This document shows positions 1 through 11,219 of a stretch of DNA of 64,000 bases, one piece after another (positions within the stretch are counted from its first letter, which is position 1; the number at the start of each line of letters is the position of its first letter). Location: NCBI RefSeq assembly GCF_033115175.1, contig NC_084827.1, positions 123,907,701 through 123,971,700 on the forward strand, given 5' to 3'. The notes below the pieces were generated by a model that did not search any database, was not told the DNA's origin, and saw nothing but the letters and a program-made list of their open reading frames with translations. The position numbers and the translations under genes were made by a program. The DNA comes from Lepus europaeus. Taxonomy: Eukaryota; Chordata; Mammalia; Lagomorpha; Leporidae.

Positions 1-267
1 TGTTTTCTGATTAAAAAAGATTCATTGTAGATATCTTGATAAATACAGAAATTAATACTTACAGAAATATTGCTGTAATCTCATGGCCCAGAAAAGATCA
101 TTTGGGTTAATATTTTAACATACTACATATTCTTTCTAATATTTCATTCTTCTCATTTATATGTCCAAGCTGTTTTATCTTGTAACAAACTTTTGGCTTA
201 AATCTAATATAGCTTACATCCTAGCGTTTTTACACAAAAATATTATCATTATCACCAAATGCTTCTC
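1..267. other. Unassigned AT-rich sequence
   Basis: AT-rich DNA with no recognisable repeat, coding exon or RNA gene. The short reading frame beginning at 161 runs into the SINE that follows and has no protein-like features. Confidence 0.5.
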
Positions 268-282
268 AAAAAATACTTTCAG

Positions 283-532
283 GGAGCAGGTATTTAGCCT
301 GTTCGAATCCTGGCTGCAGCTCCTGGCTCCAGCTTCTCACCAGTGCACACCCTGGGAGGCAGCCATGGTAGCTCAAGTGATTGCAGTGTGGGAGACCTAG
401 ATGCATTCTCAGCTCCTGACTGTAGCCCAGGCCCAGCCCCACTGATTTTGGGCTTTTGGGGTTAAACCAGAATATCAGCAAGTTCTCTATCTCCATCTCA
501 CCATCTCTCTTTGCCCCACAAATAAATTTTTA
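283..532 (+). mobile_element. Old CSINE (lagomorph tRNA-derived SINE)
   Basis: A diverged member of the lagomorph C-repeat family. A tRNA-like head (from gggagcaggtatttagcctg) carries a decayed box-B-like 'gttcgaatcc', followed by the 'tcctggctcc' body, a CT-rich stretch and an 'aaataaatttttaaaaa' tail. It is flanked by a 15-bp duplication with one mismatch (aaaaaatactttcag at 268-282; aaaaaatacttttag ending near 546), which supports L1-driven insertion. These are Pol III-transcribed elements mobilised in trans by L1. The divergence suggests an older subfamily than most copies in the window. Confidence 0.8.
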
Positions 533-546
533 AAAAATACTTTTAG

Positions 547-812
547 TACCATCTAGTCCATTTATTTCCATAATGCACATTTTTCCACATTGTGTCATTA
601 AAAATGTTTTATAATATTTGTCAGCTTCATGAAGAAATATATATTTAAATTTATATTTGAATATATTTGAAACTTAGATATAATTTTATCTACATTTATA
701 CTGTGTTCTGACTGGTTTTTTCCCACTCTTCAATTCATTTATGAGTCTATCCATACTAAAAGTTTTAACTCTTTTTTGCATGTGTACCAATTTTCACATT
801 CACTTATGTCTT
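547..812. other. Unassigned AT-rich sequence
   Basis: Low-complexity AT-rich DNA containing several ATATTT runs. No repeat family or coding potential recognised. Confidence 0.5.
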
Positions 813-814
813 TT

Positions 815-2195
815 ATTTTTTTTTAACTTTTATTTAATGAATATAAATTTCCAGTGTACAGCTTATGGATTACAATGCCTTCCCCCTCCCATAACTTCCC
901 TCCCACCCGCAACCCTCCCCTCTCCCGCTCCCTCTCCTCTTCCATTCACATCAAGATTCATTTTCAATTCTCTTTATATACAGAAGATCAATTTAGTATA
1001 AAGATTTCAACAGTTTGCACCCATATAGAAACACAAAGTGAAACATACTGTTTGAGTACTAGTTATAGCATTAAATCACAATGTACAGCACATTAAGGAC
1101 AGAGATCCCACATGAGGAGCAAGTGCACAGTGGCTCCTGTTGTTGACCCGACAAATTAATACTCTAGTTTATGGTGCCAGTAACCACCCTAGGCTCTCGT
1201 CATGAGTTGCCAAGGCTATGGAAGCCTTCCAAGTTTGCTGACTCTGATCATATTTAGACAAGGTCATAAAAGACAGAGTGAGGATAGTAACCAAGGATCC
1301 TAAGAGTGGCATTTACCAGGTTTGAACAATTATACAGCATTAAGTGGGGAAGAGGACCATCAGTACACACAGGATGGGAGTAGAGCCATTGGTGGTAGAG
1401 TAGAGGTTATGATTACAAAGGAATGAGGCCCAAGTGCGCTAGACAGAGTCTAGAACAAAGGACAGAGTCATTATTAGAGGAGCTAAGAAAGGTGCTGTCT
1501 AAGCTACAATTAAGTTTTCTGATTGAGAGGCAAATAGAACCTGATAGAAGGGGCTTGATAATAATCTGGTGGGCTTTAGGCCTTGTAAGTTAAGAGGCCC
1601 AGACCTATCTATCTCTTCACATGGGGTATATCCTAAGGGAGGTGTGAACCTCCTAGGGGAAGGCACCCTGTTGACTTTCATTACTTGGCTGGCCTGGGAG
1701 GAGAGCTGGCCAGGTAAAGGTAGGTGGCATCTCTAACAAGAAATTGACAGTTCTGCCTGCAATGTTGCTGACCCTACTTGACCATCCCCTCAGCTGCAGT
1801 GGTCACTTTGGAAGTTGGGCTGAGTGAAGGGCTTTTCAGCTTAGAGCCAATAAGATCTGTGGCTCTGACCTGGGCATCCTTCGACTCCAGGGCAGGTCCA
1901 TTTCCAGTGATCCAACTCTTGGCAGAGCTGCCAGGGCTCTTCACAAGCTGACTTCTGCTGAAGCCCAGGCTTACCACATTGAAAGCCACTGCAGTGGACT
2001 GGCCTGTTGGGTCTCCTTGAGGGCAGATCACTGTACAGATCAGCCATTAATAGGCCTGCCACGCATTGCTTCTGATGCCTAGCTTTCTTTTCCTCCTGGT
2101 TTGTGTTAAAGCAGACCAGAGGATGCAAGTCAAGGGAGTGCCCAAGTCCCATCTCTAATCTTCGGTGGCCTGAACTACAAGTCTATTTACTTTTA
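815..2195 (-). mobile_element. 5'-truncated L1, 3'UTR only, alternative 3'UTR type
   Basis: The left end (a T-run on the plus strand) is the A-tail of a minus-strand L1. About the first 450 bp match the 3'UTR of the full-length L1 at 5931 and the copy at 59902: 'tataaatttcca', the C/T-rich tract near 885-950, 'catgagttgccaaggctatgg' split over 1200-1220. Beyond about 1265 the sequence leaves that 3'UTR completely and continues for about 0.9 kb with sequence not seen elsewhere in the window, to an approximate end near 2195. This may be a different L1 subfamily with its own 3'UTR, or a junction with another element. No ORF2 sequence is present. TSDs are unclear (weak shared 'cttttattt'). Confidence 0.65.
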
Positions 2196-2484
2196 TTTAT
2201 GGAGTTATTTTAGGTACAATGCTTTTCAACTTATTAAATTTCTGTTTAGTTTTACTCTGTTGCTTTTATGCAGTTGTTCCTCTTCTAGAACATTTACATG
2301 GTTTTCTTTTTCATATGAGTTTCAATTGTTGATATTTCACACTTTCATGTCCCTATAAAGTAGTCTGAATTACATACAGTATGAGGTGAAAACAATTTAA
2401 CTCGATATGAACCAAATAGTTAATAACGTCAGTGGCACTTAGTAAATCATTGCTGTCTTCTCTGATCAGTGATGTCATTTTTGT
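2196..2484. other. Unassigned sequence
   Basis: AT-rich, no recognised element or exon. Confidence 0.4.
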
Positions 2485-2485
2485 C

Positions 2486-2585
2486 ATATGAGAGTACATC
2501 TAAAAGTTCATGCAAAATTGAATTATTAGCTTATTTTGGTGTGAAAATATTTTGAAATCCATGCATACTCATATATGCTGTGGGA
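2486..2585. mobile_element. Possible fragment of a mariner-type MITE
   Basis: Contains 'aaaagttcatgcaaaattg', 'ttattttggtgtgaaaat' and 'tttgaaatccatgcata' in the order found in small mariner-like elements that read 'aaagttcatgg...ttttgg...aaatccatgcat'. It shares the 'gttcatg', 'accaaaa' and 'atgcata' blocks with the clearer inverted-repeat element at 46055. Termini are not well preserved. Confidence 0.35.
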
Positions 2586-2589
2586 CCAT

Positions 2590-3055
2590 CCTGTTGGCCT
2601 TTGTTCTTCTGCTGCTCTGTTTGCTATCTTAAGCAGGCTGACCCACACAGACTGTTTTCCACACTCTTATTGATGGACCTCCAAGGGGAGTGACTGGTAG
2701 AAGCAAGAAAGTAGCACAGATTTTCTTACTCTTCTTCACCATGGGTGATATCTTGGACAGAGGATGCAATGTTTTCTCTGGCTCTTGTCCCAGCCTGGAC
2801 AGATTCATATAATTTGACCTTCCATCACATGGCTCAGCCCCTAGGGTCTGTGAGCTGCAACCCCTCCCTTTGTTCCTCCAGCCTAGAAGTACAGCAGCTG
2901 CCTGCTGTTGTCCAACGTGTGGTGGCTTCTCAGTCTCTTCTCGAACCTGTGTCACCTGCTACCTGTGTGAAGTTCTCTCTGTTTTTCAGTTTAATTTCAG
3001 ATAGCCAGTTTGGAATATAGCCTTTCCTATTCATTAATGTATGTGTACTTTTTTT
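2590..3055. other. Unassigned sequence, locally GC-richer
   Basis: Moderately GC-rich DNA with a 108-codon open frame on the minus strand (2629-2955). The translation has no domain, signal peptide or family resemblance I recognise. Possibly an unrecognised DNA transposon or LTR fragment. Not called as a gene. Confidence 0.35.
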
Positions 3056-3059
3056 CTTA

Positions 3060-3365
3060 AAATTTTTTTTTCATCTATCTACAAGACAAAAAGAAGGACA
3101 GAAAAGCAGAGAGAACAAGCTCCCATGTACTGGTTCACTCCCCATTTGACCACAACAGCCCCTGACCAGGCAGAGGGTGAAGCTGGGAGCCAAGAACTCA
3201 ATACAGGTCTCCCACAAGGTTGGCAGGAACTCAGTCACTTGAGCCATGCATCTCTGCAGCCTCCCAGCATCTGCATTAGCAGGAATCTGGAGAGAGGAGC
3301 CGGAGCTGGGCATTGAACCAAGCACTCTGACAGGGTTCTTAAATACCAGGCCAAATTCTGCCCCC
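3060..3365 (-). mobile_element. CSINE, old copy
   Basis: Minus-orientation copy: T-rich start, 'ggttcactcccca', 'aggtctccca' and 'gcattagcaggaatctgg' body blocks in order, ending in a decayed tRNA-like head. It belongs to the diverged group with 'gcattagcaggaa', a block that recurs in the copies at 34449 and 34962. Confidence 0.8.
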
Positions 3366-3559
3366 AATATGTGTGTTCTTTTCTATACTAGCACTACAGT
3401 TTTAATGACTTATTTTTATGGAGGACTTTAATTTTTCTCACCTTTGAAAAAAGTGTACTGCTGGCTTTGTTTTAGAACAATGCTCACTTGGATGCAAGTG
3501 AGCATTAAAATTTTTTCCAAATCAGCATTAAAATTTTGTCAATTTTTACTTTTTATCTC

Positions 3560-4435
3560 ATGAATATGCTTATAGATACACTTACATGAGTAAATACATA
3601 AAATATATACAAAATGTTTTTAATAATTGCACCACTAAAAATAGAAAATAAACAATACCAAATAAATTGAAATACTTATATAATAGGATACTGTATGTCT
3701 TTAAAAATAAATGCTACATACCCTGCTATGGAAGCATAAGTTGCTGAAATTATTTTTTAAAACTCTGAATATCCACTAAAATTAAATATATAAATCCCTA
3801 TCACCCAGCAATTCCACTTCTAGGTATATATTCAATAGAAATATGAGCAAATGTTCACAAAGACATGTACAAAGATGTTCCCAGCAGCTCTATTCATAAC
3901 ATTCTCACTCTGGATACAGCCCAAATATCCACTAAAAGAGAAATGTATAAACTGTTCTACATTCATAGATCATAACACCACAATGAAAGAGGAGACCAAA
4001 CTACCAAACATCTCTCATAAATGTAATGTTGAGTATAAAAGACTAGAAACAAAAACAATATACCACATAATTGCATTTCTAATGACTTTAAAAGTGGGTG
4101 ACACTAGTCAATGCTGATAAAAGTCACAATAGGGATTGTCTGTGAGAATTATGATTAGAAAGGGGCATGAGGAAATGATAATTTCTGCTATCTTTTATAT
4201 GTATGATAGACTTTCCTTCTGGAAGTTTAAAAATGTATAAGGTAGATTCATATGTATTGATGCAGAAAGATATCCAAGTTAGGCTGCTAAGTTAAATAGT
4301 TGCTGAAGGGTATGGGAAGAAAGAGTCCATATGTGTAAAAAATAAGGCATATAAATGTGTGTGTATAAATATACATTCAAGTGTGAATATATACACATAT
4401 ACACAGAAAGAAAAAGAAATTTGGTTTTATTTTAC
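3560..4435 (+). mobile_element. Ancient L1 (L1M-like) 3' end, ORF2 tail plus 3'UTR
   Basis: Diagnostic late-ORF2 sequence of old mammalian L1 on the plus strand: 'cccagcaattccacttctag' near 3803, 'caaagacatgtacaaagatg' near 3857, then 'cccaaatatccactaaaag'. Frame is lost throughout. The trailing AT-rich part with 'tgtgtgtataaatatac' is probably degraded 3'UTR or tail. Boundaries are approximate. Confidence 0.7.
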
Positions 4436-4864
4436 CCACAAAAGAACCACTTTTACAACAAAAAAAGTATTACTAAAAAACCCAATGGAATAATTTTGCT
4501 AACCTCCCTTGAATCTGTAAATTAATTAACAAAAATGAGTGTCTCACACTGTATGCTCTGTATCCAGAAGTGGGGTATGTCTCTCCAATGGCCCAACTCT
4601 TCTTTCACACCTTCCAGCCAAGATTTTTAACTTTCTGCCTGTAAGCCTTGCATTGTTCCTAAGAGACTATTCCTGCTTTTTTTTTTATTTATTACTGCTC
4701 TTGTGAAATAAATATTTTAAGCTTCTCAAAAGAGAAATATAACCTTTTCTCTACTCCTTATTTCCTATTCATTTCTAACTTGCTCAACCCTAATGAAGCT
4801 GTACTGGCAGAGATTATGAGATGCCAAGTACAACAGATGGCTTCCTTTCTCTGGCATGACACTT
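4436..4864. other. Unassigned sequence
   Basis: AT-rich; no element or exon recognised. Contains a short T-run near 4678. Confidence 0.4.
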
Positions 4865-4865
4865 T

Positions 4866-5070
4866 TAGACAGTTATTAGTTCATTAATTCAACAAATATT
4901 TGTTGATCACTTGATCTATGCTAGACACCGTGCCATACTCTGCAGGTTCAAAGGTGATCATGAACTATGCCCTCAAATTGCTTATACCTTAACAGAGCAA
5001 ATGCTAAGTGGATGCTTAAAACACACTATATCATATGCTAAAGCAGAGAGAAATATCACATTCTATGGAT
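4866..5070 (-). mobile_element. L2 3' end fragment (antisense)
   Basis: 'cattaattcaacaaatattt' followed by 'gatcacttgatctatgctag' and 'caccgtgccatactctg' is the reverse complement of the L2 3' terminus (…gcctggcacatagtag…caataaatatttgttgaatg). Later text ('atgccctcaaattgcttata') fits the next upstream L2 block. Upstream limit uncertain. Confidence 0.65.
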
Positions 5071-5660
5071 ATACACCTATTAGGAACCACTTCCAAGGAC
5101 AGATGCTATAGTTGAAACCCAACTGTTACGATGTCGACACAAGAGTGAAGAACATTCTGCAAGTGGGTAAAACCATCTCATAACCTGATGGTCAGAATTA
5201 AGAGAAAGAGCCAGGTATTTTGTCCTATTTAAAGAAATGGTAATGTGTCAGTATTACTGGATTATACAATTTGATGAAGGTAATTGTAAAAAGTTACATT
5301 GCAACTGCAAGTAAAAGACAGACCATAAGCCCTTTAATGGCATTTTAAGGAGGGTAGAGGTCAGTGAAATGCCACTAATGGTAATAAAAGTGGGAAGTCA
5401 AGGAAGAAAGCAAGATTTTGAATGTGGCAAACAGAATGAACTGTGGGTCTGGTTGCTGAAATGAGAAAAGCAAGAGAGAGAGAGCAATATTAGGAGGGCA
5501 GACAGTGTCATGACCCTGAGCTTTGTTTGAGACAGGTGAGTATGAGAGGCTTCTCTGAGACCATGGGAGGCAATGGGATGTGGGGGTCTGGCCTTCAGGC
5601 AATTTATCTAGGAAGGAGACCTGGGCAGGTACACACGTATGAGTGCATGCAATCACAGAG
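5071..5660. other. Unassigned, possibly decayed L2
   Basis: Purine-rich sequence with a short (GA)n at 5472-5485. It may continue the antisense L2, but I cannot align it by eye. No exon features. Confidence 0.35.
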
Positions 5661-5667
5661 TGTGAGA

Positions 5668-5840
5668 ACACAGCCCCAGTTGTTAGGGGACAAATTCAAT
5701 CTGGTCCAATTAATTATCAGATCTGCCTTTTGCTACTTGCTAGCTCTAGGACTTTCTCAGGTTCCTGAAACTCTGTAAATTGGAAATAATAATTGTATTT
5801 ACCTTAGAGCATTTCATGAAGGTTAAAATATCATTTATAA
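5668..5840 (+). mobile_element. MIR
   Basis: 'gctacttgctagctctagga' matches the MIR core (cttactagctgtgtgacc). It is followed by a degraded 'aaactctgtaaattggaaataataat', which matches the MIR 'ctgtaaaatggggataataat' block, and then 'gcatttcatgaaggttaaaa'. Confidence 0.75.
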
Positions 5841-5914
5841 TCATTCTATATATGTAAGAATTTAATATATTCCGACTATTATTACTATTGACATGGTTGT
5901 TAAAAGTTCAGAGA

Positions 5915-5930
5915 CAGACTCTGATGTTTT
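5915..5930. repeat. TSD of the L1, 3'-side copy
   Basis: cagactctgatgtttt, identical to 13385-13400. It defines the insertion boundary next to the L1 A-rich tail. Confidence 0.9.
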
Positions 5931-5984
5931 TCTTTTTAACTTTTAGTTAGTAAATATAAATTTCCAAAGTACAGTTTATAGATT

Positions 5985-6062
5985 ACAATGCCTTTCCCCC
6001 CCACCAAAATTTCCCTCCCACTCACACTCCTCCCATCTCCCACTCCCTCTTCCATCCCATTC
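5985..6062 (-). other. G-rich polypurine tract in L1 3'UTR
   Basis: On the minus (L1 sense) strand this is an almost pure purine run with repeated GGG/GGGG groups (seen on the plus strand as ccccccc, tccctccca, tcccactccc). G-rich polypurine tracts near the 3' end are a known L1 hallmark and can form G-quadruplexes. Equivalent tracts occur at about 885-950, 20540-20600 and 59968-60030. Confidence 0.7.
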
Positions 6063-7181
6063 ACATCAAGATTCATTTTCAATTCTCTTTTTATGCAGAA
6101 GATCAATTTAGTATATATTAAGTAAAGATTTCATCAGTTTGCACCCACACAGAAACACAAAGTGTAAAATACTGTTTCAGTACTAGTTATAGCATTACTT
6201 CACATTGGACAACACATTAAGGACAGATCACACATGAGGAGTAAGTACACAGTGACTCCTGTTGTTGACTTAACAATTTGACACTCTTGTTAATGGAATC
6301 AGTAATCTCCCTAGGCTTTAGTCATGAGTTGCCAAGGCTATGGAAGCCTTTTGAGTTTGCCGACTCTGATCATATTTGGACAAGGTCATAGTCAAAGTGG
6401 AAGTTCTCTCCTCCCTTCAGAGAAAGGTACCTCCTTCTTTGATGGCCCCATTCTTTCCACTGGGATCTCACTCGCAGAGGTCTTTCATTTAGGTTTTTTT
6501 TTTTTTTTTTTTGCCCCAGAGTGTCTTGGCTTTCCATGCCTAAAATACTCTCATGGGCTCTTCAGCCAGGTCTGAATGCCTTAAGGGCTGATTCTGAGGC
6601 CAGAGTGCTATTTAGGACATCTGCCATTCTATGAGTCTGCTGTGTATCCTGCTTCCCATGTTGGATCATTCTCTCCCTTTTTGATTCTATCAGTTAGTAT
6701 TAGCAAACACTAGTCTTGTTTGTGTGATCCCTTTGACTCTTAGACCTATCAGTGTGATCAATTGTGAACTGAAATTGATCACTTGGACTAGTGAGATGGC
6801 ATTGGTACATGCCACCCTGATGGGATTGTATTGGAATCCGTGGCACATTTCTAACTCCACCATTTGGGGCAGGTCCGATTGAGCATGTGCCGAACTGTAC
6901 ATCTCCTCCCTCTCTTTTTCCCACTCTTATATTTAACAGGGATCACTTTTCAGTTCAATTTAAACACCTAACAATAATTGTGTGTTAATTACAGAGTTCA
7001 ACCAATAGTACTAGAACAAAAAAATACTAAAATGGATAAAGTATTACATTGTACATCAACAGTCAGGACAAGGGCTGATCAAGACACTGTTTCTCATAGT
7101 GTCCATTTCACTTCCACAGGTTTCCCCTTTGGTGCTCAGTTAGTTTTTGCCAATCAGGGAGAACATTTGATATTTGTCCCT

Positions 7182-10100
7182 TTAGGACTGGCTTAATTCA
7201 CTCAGCATGATGTTTTCCAGATTCCTCCATCTTGTTGCAAATGACCGGATTTCATTGTTTTTGACTCTATAGTATTCTATAGAGTACATGTCCCATAATT
7301 TCTTTATCCAGTCTATTGATGGGCATTTGGGTTGGTTCCAGGTCTTAGCTATTGTGAACTGAGCTGCAATAAACATTAATGTGCAGACAGCTTTTTTGTT
7401 TGCCAATTTAATTTCCTTTGGATAAATTCCAAGGAGTGGGATGGCTAGGTTGAATGGTAGGGTTATATTCAGGTTTCTGAGGAATCTCCAGACTGACTTC
7501 CATAGTGGCTTAACCAGTTTGCATTCCCACCAACAGTGGGTTAGTGTCCCCTTTTCCCCACATCCTCTCCAGCATCTGTTGTTGGTAGATTTCTGAATGT
7601 GAGCTATTCTCACTGGGGTGAGGTGAAACCTCGTTGTGGTTTTGATTTGCATTTCCCTGATGGCTAGTGATCTTGAACATTTTTTCATGTGTCTGTTGGC
7701 CATTTGGATTTCCTCTTTCATAAAATGTCTATTGAGGTCCTTGGCCCATCTCTTAAGTGGGTTCTTTGTTTTGATGTGGAGTTTCTTGATTTGTTTGTAG
7801 ATTCTGGTTATCAACCCTTTATCTGTTGCATAGTTTGCAAATATTTTTTCCCATTCTGTTGGTTGCCTCTTCACTTTCCTGACTGTTTCTTTTGCAGTAC
7901 AGAAACTTCTCAATTTGATGCAATCCAAAATGTTAATTTTGGCTTTGACTGCCTGTGCTTCTGGGGTCTTTTCCAAGGAGTCTTTGCCAGTTCCTATATC
8001 TCCAATGTTCTCTAATAATTTAATGGTGTTGGGTCATAGATTTAAGTCTTTGATCCATGTTGAGTGGATTTTTGTGTAAGGTGAAATGTAGGGATCTTGC
8101 TTCATGCGTCTGCACATGGAAATCCAATTTTCCCAGCACCATTTATTGAATAGACTGTCCTTACTCCAGGGATTGGTTTTGGATACTTGAAGAAATATAA
8201 GTTGGCTGCACACGTTCGGATTGATTTCTGGTGTTTCTATTCTGTTCCATTGGTCTATCCATCTGTTTCTGTACCAGTACCATGCTGTTTTGATAACTAC
8301 CGCCCTGTAGTATGTCCTGAAATCTGGTATTGTGATGCTTCCAGCTTTGTTTTTGTTGTACAAGATTGCTTTAGCTATTTGAGGTCTCCTGTGTCTCCAT
8401 ATGAATTTCAGCATCATTTTTTCCAGATCTGAGACGAATGTCTTCGGTATTTTGATTGGTATTGCATTGAATCTATAAATTGCTTTTGGGAGAATGGACA
8501 CTTTGATGATATTGATTCTTCCAATCCATGAGCATGGAAGAGTTTTTCCATTTGTTGGTATCCTCTTCTATTTCTTTCTTTAAGGTTTTGTAATTTTCAT
8601 TGTAGAGATCTTTAACATCCTTGGTTAAGTTTATTCCAAGGTATTTGATTGTTTTTGTAGCTATTGTGAATGGGATTGATCTTAGAAGTTCTTTCTCAGC
8701 TGTGGCATTGCCTGTGTATACAAAGGCTGTTGATTTTTGTGCATTGATTTTATATCCTGCTACTTTGCCAAACTCTTCTATGAGTTCCAATAGTCTCTTA
8801 GTAGAGTTCTTTGGATCCCCTAAATAAAGAATCATATCGTCTGCAAAGAGGGATAGTTTGAGTTCTTCCTTCCCAATTTGTATCCCTTTAATTTCTTTTT
8901 CTTGCCTAGTAGCTCAGGCTAAGACTTCCAGAACTATATTGAATAGCAGTGGTGAGAGTGGGCATCCCTGTCTGGTACCAGATTTCAGTTGAAATGCTTC
9001 TAACTTTTCCCCATTCAATAGGATACTGGCCATGGGTTTTTCTTTTTTTTTTTTTTTAACTTCCCGTCCTGACCTCACGACCACCAGATCCGAGTTGGCA
9101 TAATCCACCACGGTCACTTGACCAGAGCAGGCGTTGTGGGCCCGGAACTTGAGGCACTTCCCTCTCTTGGGCATGGTGACCGTGTCGGGTCGAGGCCAGT
9201 CTAGCGGGCCGGGACCCCGGGCCACGTCTCAGGCCAGAGAGCTGGCACCGGGAGCTGCGGGACAGCTCCGCCTGGTTCCGCAGCCATCCCGCACTGGAGG
9301 CCGCTGCATGGGTTTTTCATAAATTGCTTTGATTGTATTGAGGAATGTTCCTCTATACCCAGTTTGCTTAGGGTTTTCATCATGAAAGGGTGTTGTATTT
9401 TATCAAATGCTTTCTCTGCGTCTATTGAGAGAATCATATGTTTTTTCTTCAGCAGTCTGTTAATGTGGTGTATCACGTTGATTGTTTTGCAAACACTGAA
9501 CCATCCCTGCATACCAGGGATAAATCTCACTATGTCTGGGTGGATGATCTTTCTGATGTGTTGTTGCATTCTGTTGGCCAGTATTTTATTGAGGATTTTT
9601 GCATCTATGTTCATCAGGGATATTGGTCTGTAATTCTTTTTCAATGCTGCATCTTTTTCCGGCTTAGGAATTAAGGTGATGCTGGCTTCATAGAAAGAAT
9701 TTGGGAGGATTCCCTCTTTTTCAATTGCTCTGAATAGTTTGAGAAGAATTGGAGTTAGTTCTTCTTTAAATGTCTGGTAGAATTCAGCAGTGAATCCATC
9801 TGGTCCTGGGCTTTTCTTTGTTGGGAGGGCCTTTATTACTGTTTCAATTTCTGTGTCAGTTTTGGGTCTGTTTAGATTTTCTATGTCTTCCTGGTTCAAT
9901 TTAGGTAGGTTGTATGTGTCCAGGAATCTATCCATTTCTTATAGATTTCCCTGTTTGCTGGCATACAAGTCCTTGTAGTAATTTCTGATGATTCTTTTTA
10001 TTTTTGCTGTGTCTGTTGTTACAGTTCCTTTTTCATCTCTGATTTTATTGATTTGGGTCTTTTCTCTTCTTTTTTTAGTTAGTTGGGCCAATGGGGTGTC

Positions 10101-11219
10101 AATTTTGTTTATTTTTTCAAAAAACCAGCTCCTCGTTTGGCTGATTTTTTGTAATTTTTTTTGGATTCAATCCTGTTGATTTCTTCTTTGATTTTAATTA
10201 TTTCTCTTCTCCTACTAGATTTGGGTCTGGTTTGCTGCTCATTTTCTAGATCCTTCAGATGAACTGAAAGCTCATCTATTTGGTGCCTTTCCAATTTCTT
10301 GATGTAGGCACCTATTGATATAAACTTTCCTCTTAACACTGCTTTTGTTGTATCCCATAGGTTTTGGTATGTTGTGCTATTATCCTCATTTACTTCCAGA
10401 AAATTTTTGATTTCTCTTTTAATATCTTCTATGACCCATTGTTCATTCAGGAGCATGTTTTTCAGTCTCTATGTGTTTGCATGTGCTCTAGGGATTCCTG
10501 AGTTGCTAATTTCCAACTTCATTCCTTTATGGTCTAAGAAGCTGAATCATATGATTCTAATTCTTTTGAATTTGCTGAGACTTGCTTTATGGCCTAGTAT
10601 GTGGTGAATCCTAGAGAAGGTTTCCATGTACTGCTGAGAAGAATGTAAATGCTTTATGTGTAGGATGAAAAGTTCTGTAGATATCTGTTAGATCCATTTG
10701 GGCTATAGTGTCGTTTAAATCTACTGTCTCCTTGTTGATCTTCTGTCCTGTTGATCTGTCCATTTCTGAGAGTGTAGTATTGAAGTCCCCCAGTACTATT
10801 GTATTGGAGTCTAAGTCTCCCTTTAAGTCCCTTAGCAAATCTTTTAAATAAACCGGTGCCCTGTAATTAGGTGCATATACATTGATAATCGTTATATCTT
10901 CCTGTTGAATTCATCCCTTAATCATTATATAGTGCCCCTCTTTGTCTCTCTTAACAGTTTTTGTGTTAAAGTTTATGTTGTCCGATATTAAGATGGCTAT
11001 GCCCGCTCTTTTTTCATTTCTGTTGGTATGGTATATATTTTTCCAGCCTTTTACTTTCAGTCTGTATGCATCTTTGTTGGAAAGATGTGTTTCTTGTAAG
11101 CAGCAAAAAGATGGTTTTTGTTCCTTAACCCAATCATCCAATCCGTGTCTTTTAACTGAACAGTTCAGGCCATTAACATTCAATGTGACTATTGAGAAGG
11201 AGTAACTTTGCCCTGCCAT
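7182..11219 (-). pseudogene. L1 ORF2 (endonuclease-reverse transcriptase), broken
   Basis: Decayed L1 ORF2. The start at 11219 opens the endonuclease domain (IVTLNVNGLN), then QETHLSN and, after an in-frame stop at about 10911, GDFNTTLSE (10838-10611 frame). The RT domain follows: '[14 protein letters not shown]' and 'LIPKPEKD' in the 9935 frame, '[15 protein letters not shown]' near 8950, and the catalytic FADD at 8836-8847. The C-terminal Cys-rich motif [18 protein letters not shown] (C-x3-C-x7-H-x4-C) lies in the final frame ending at 7182. Without the 276-bp insertion plus TSD the span is 3762 bp, or 1254 codons, close to the usual L1 ORF2 length. Several frameshifts (for example a one-base shift near 9345, reversed between 8835 and 8501) and stops make it inactive. 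Confidence 0.93.
9031..9318 (-). pseudogene. TMEM183A: TMEM183A first-exon retro-insert with A-tail, inside L1 ORF2
   Basis: The insert proper is 9043-9306 (264 bp), flanked by the 12-bp repeat catgggtttttc at 9031-9042 and 9307-9318. On the minus strand it reads GC-rich 5'UTR-like sequence, then a frame from 9225 giving [33 protein letters not shown] and [13 protein letters not shown], then six bases and 15 A residues (T-run 9043-9057). From memory this matches the N-terminus of human TMEM183A (MARGPGPL..., MPKRGK..KFRAH.ACSG, ..DYANSD..VVRSGR), a nuclear-encoded transmembrane protein of poorly known function. The normal first ATG is GTG here; the second, MPKRGK, is kept. Several differences look like C-to-T/G-to-A decay. 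A TSD, an A-tail and no intron indicate L1-mediated insertion of a short RNA. It ends after about 53 codons, so it cannot make the protein. Confidence 0.85.

Noticed and set aside
7182..7976. 264-codon minus-strand frame as a host gene
   Set aside because: It is the C-terminal part of L1 ORF2, with the family's Cys-rich motif, inside a TSD-bounded L1.
8914..9225. 103-codon frame as a complete small protein-coding gene
   Set aside because: It fuses the TMEM183A first-exon insert, its A-tail (read as Lys codons) and L1 ORF2. A chimeric frame created by insertion, not a gene.
9201..9935. 244-codon frame as an intact reverse transcriptase
   Set aside because: It contains only part of the RT domain, shifts frame near 9345 and runs into the TMEM183A insert.
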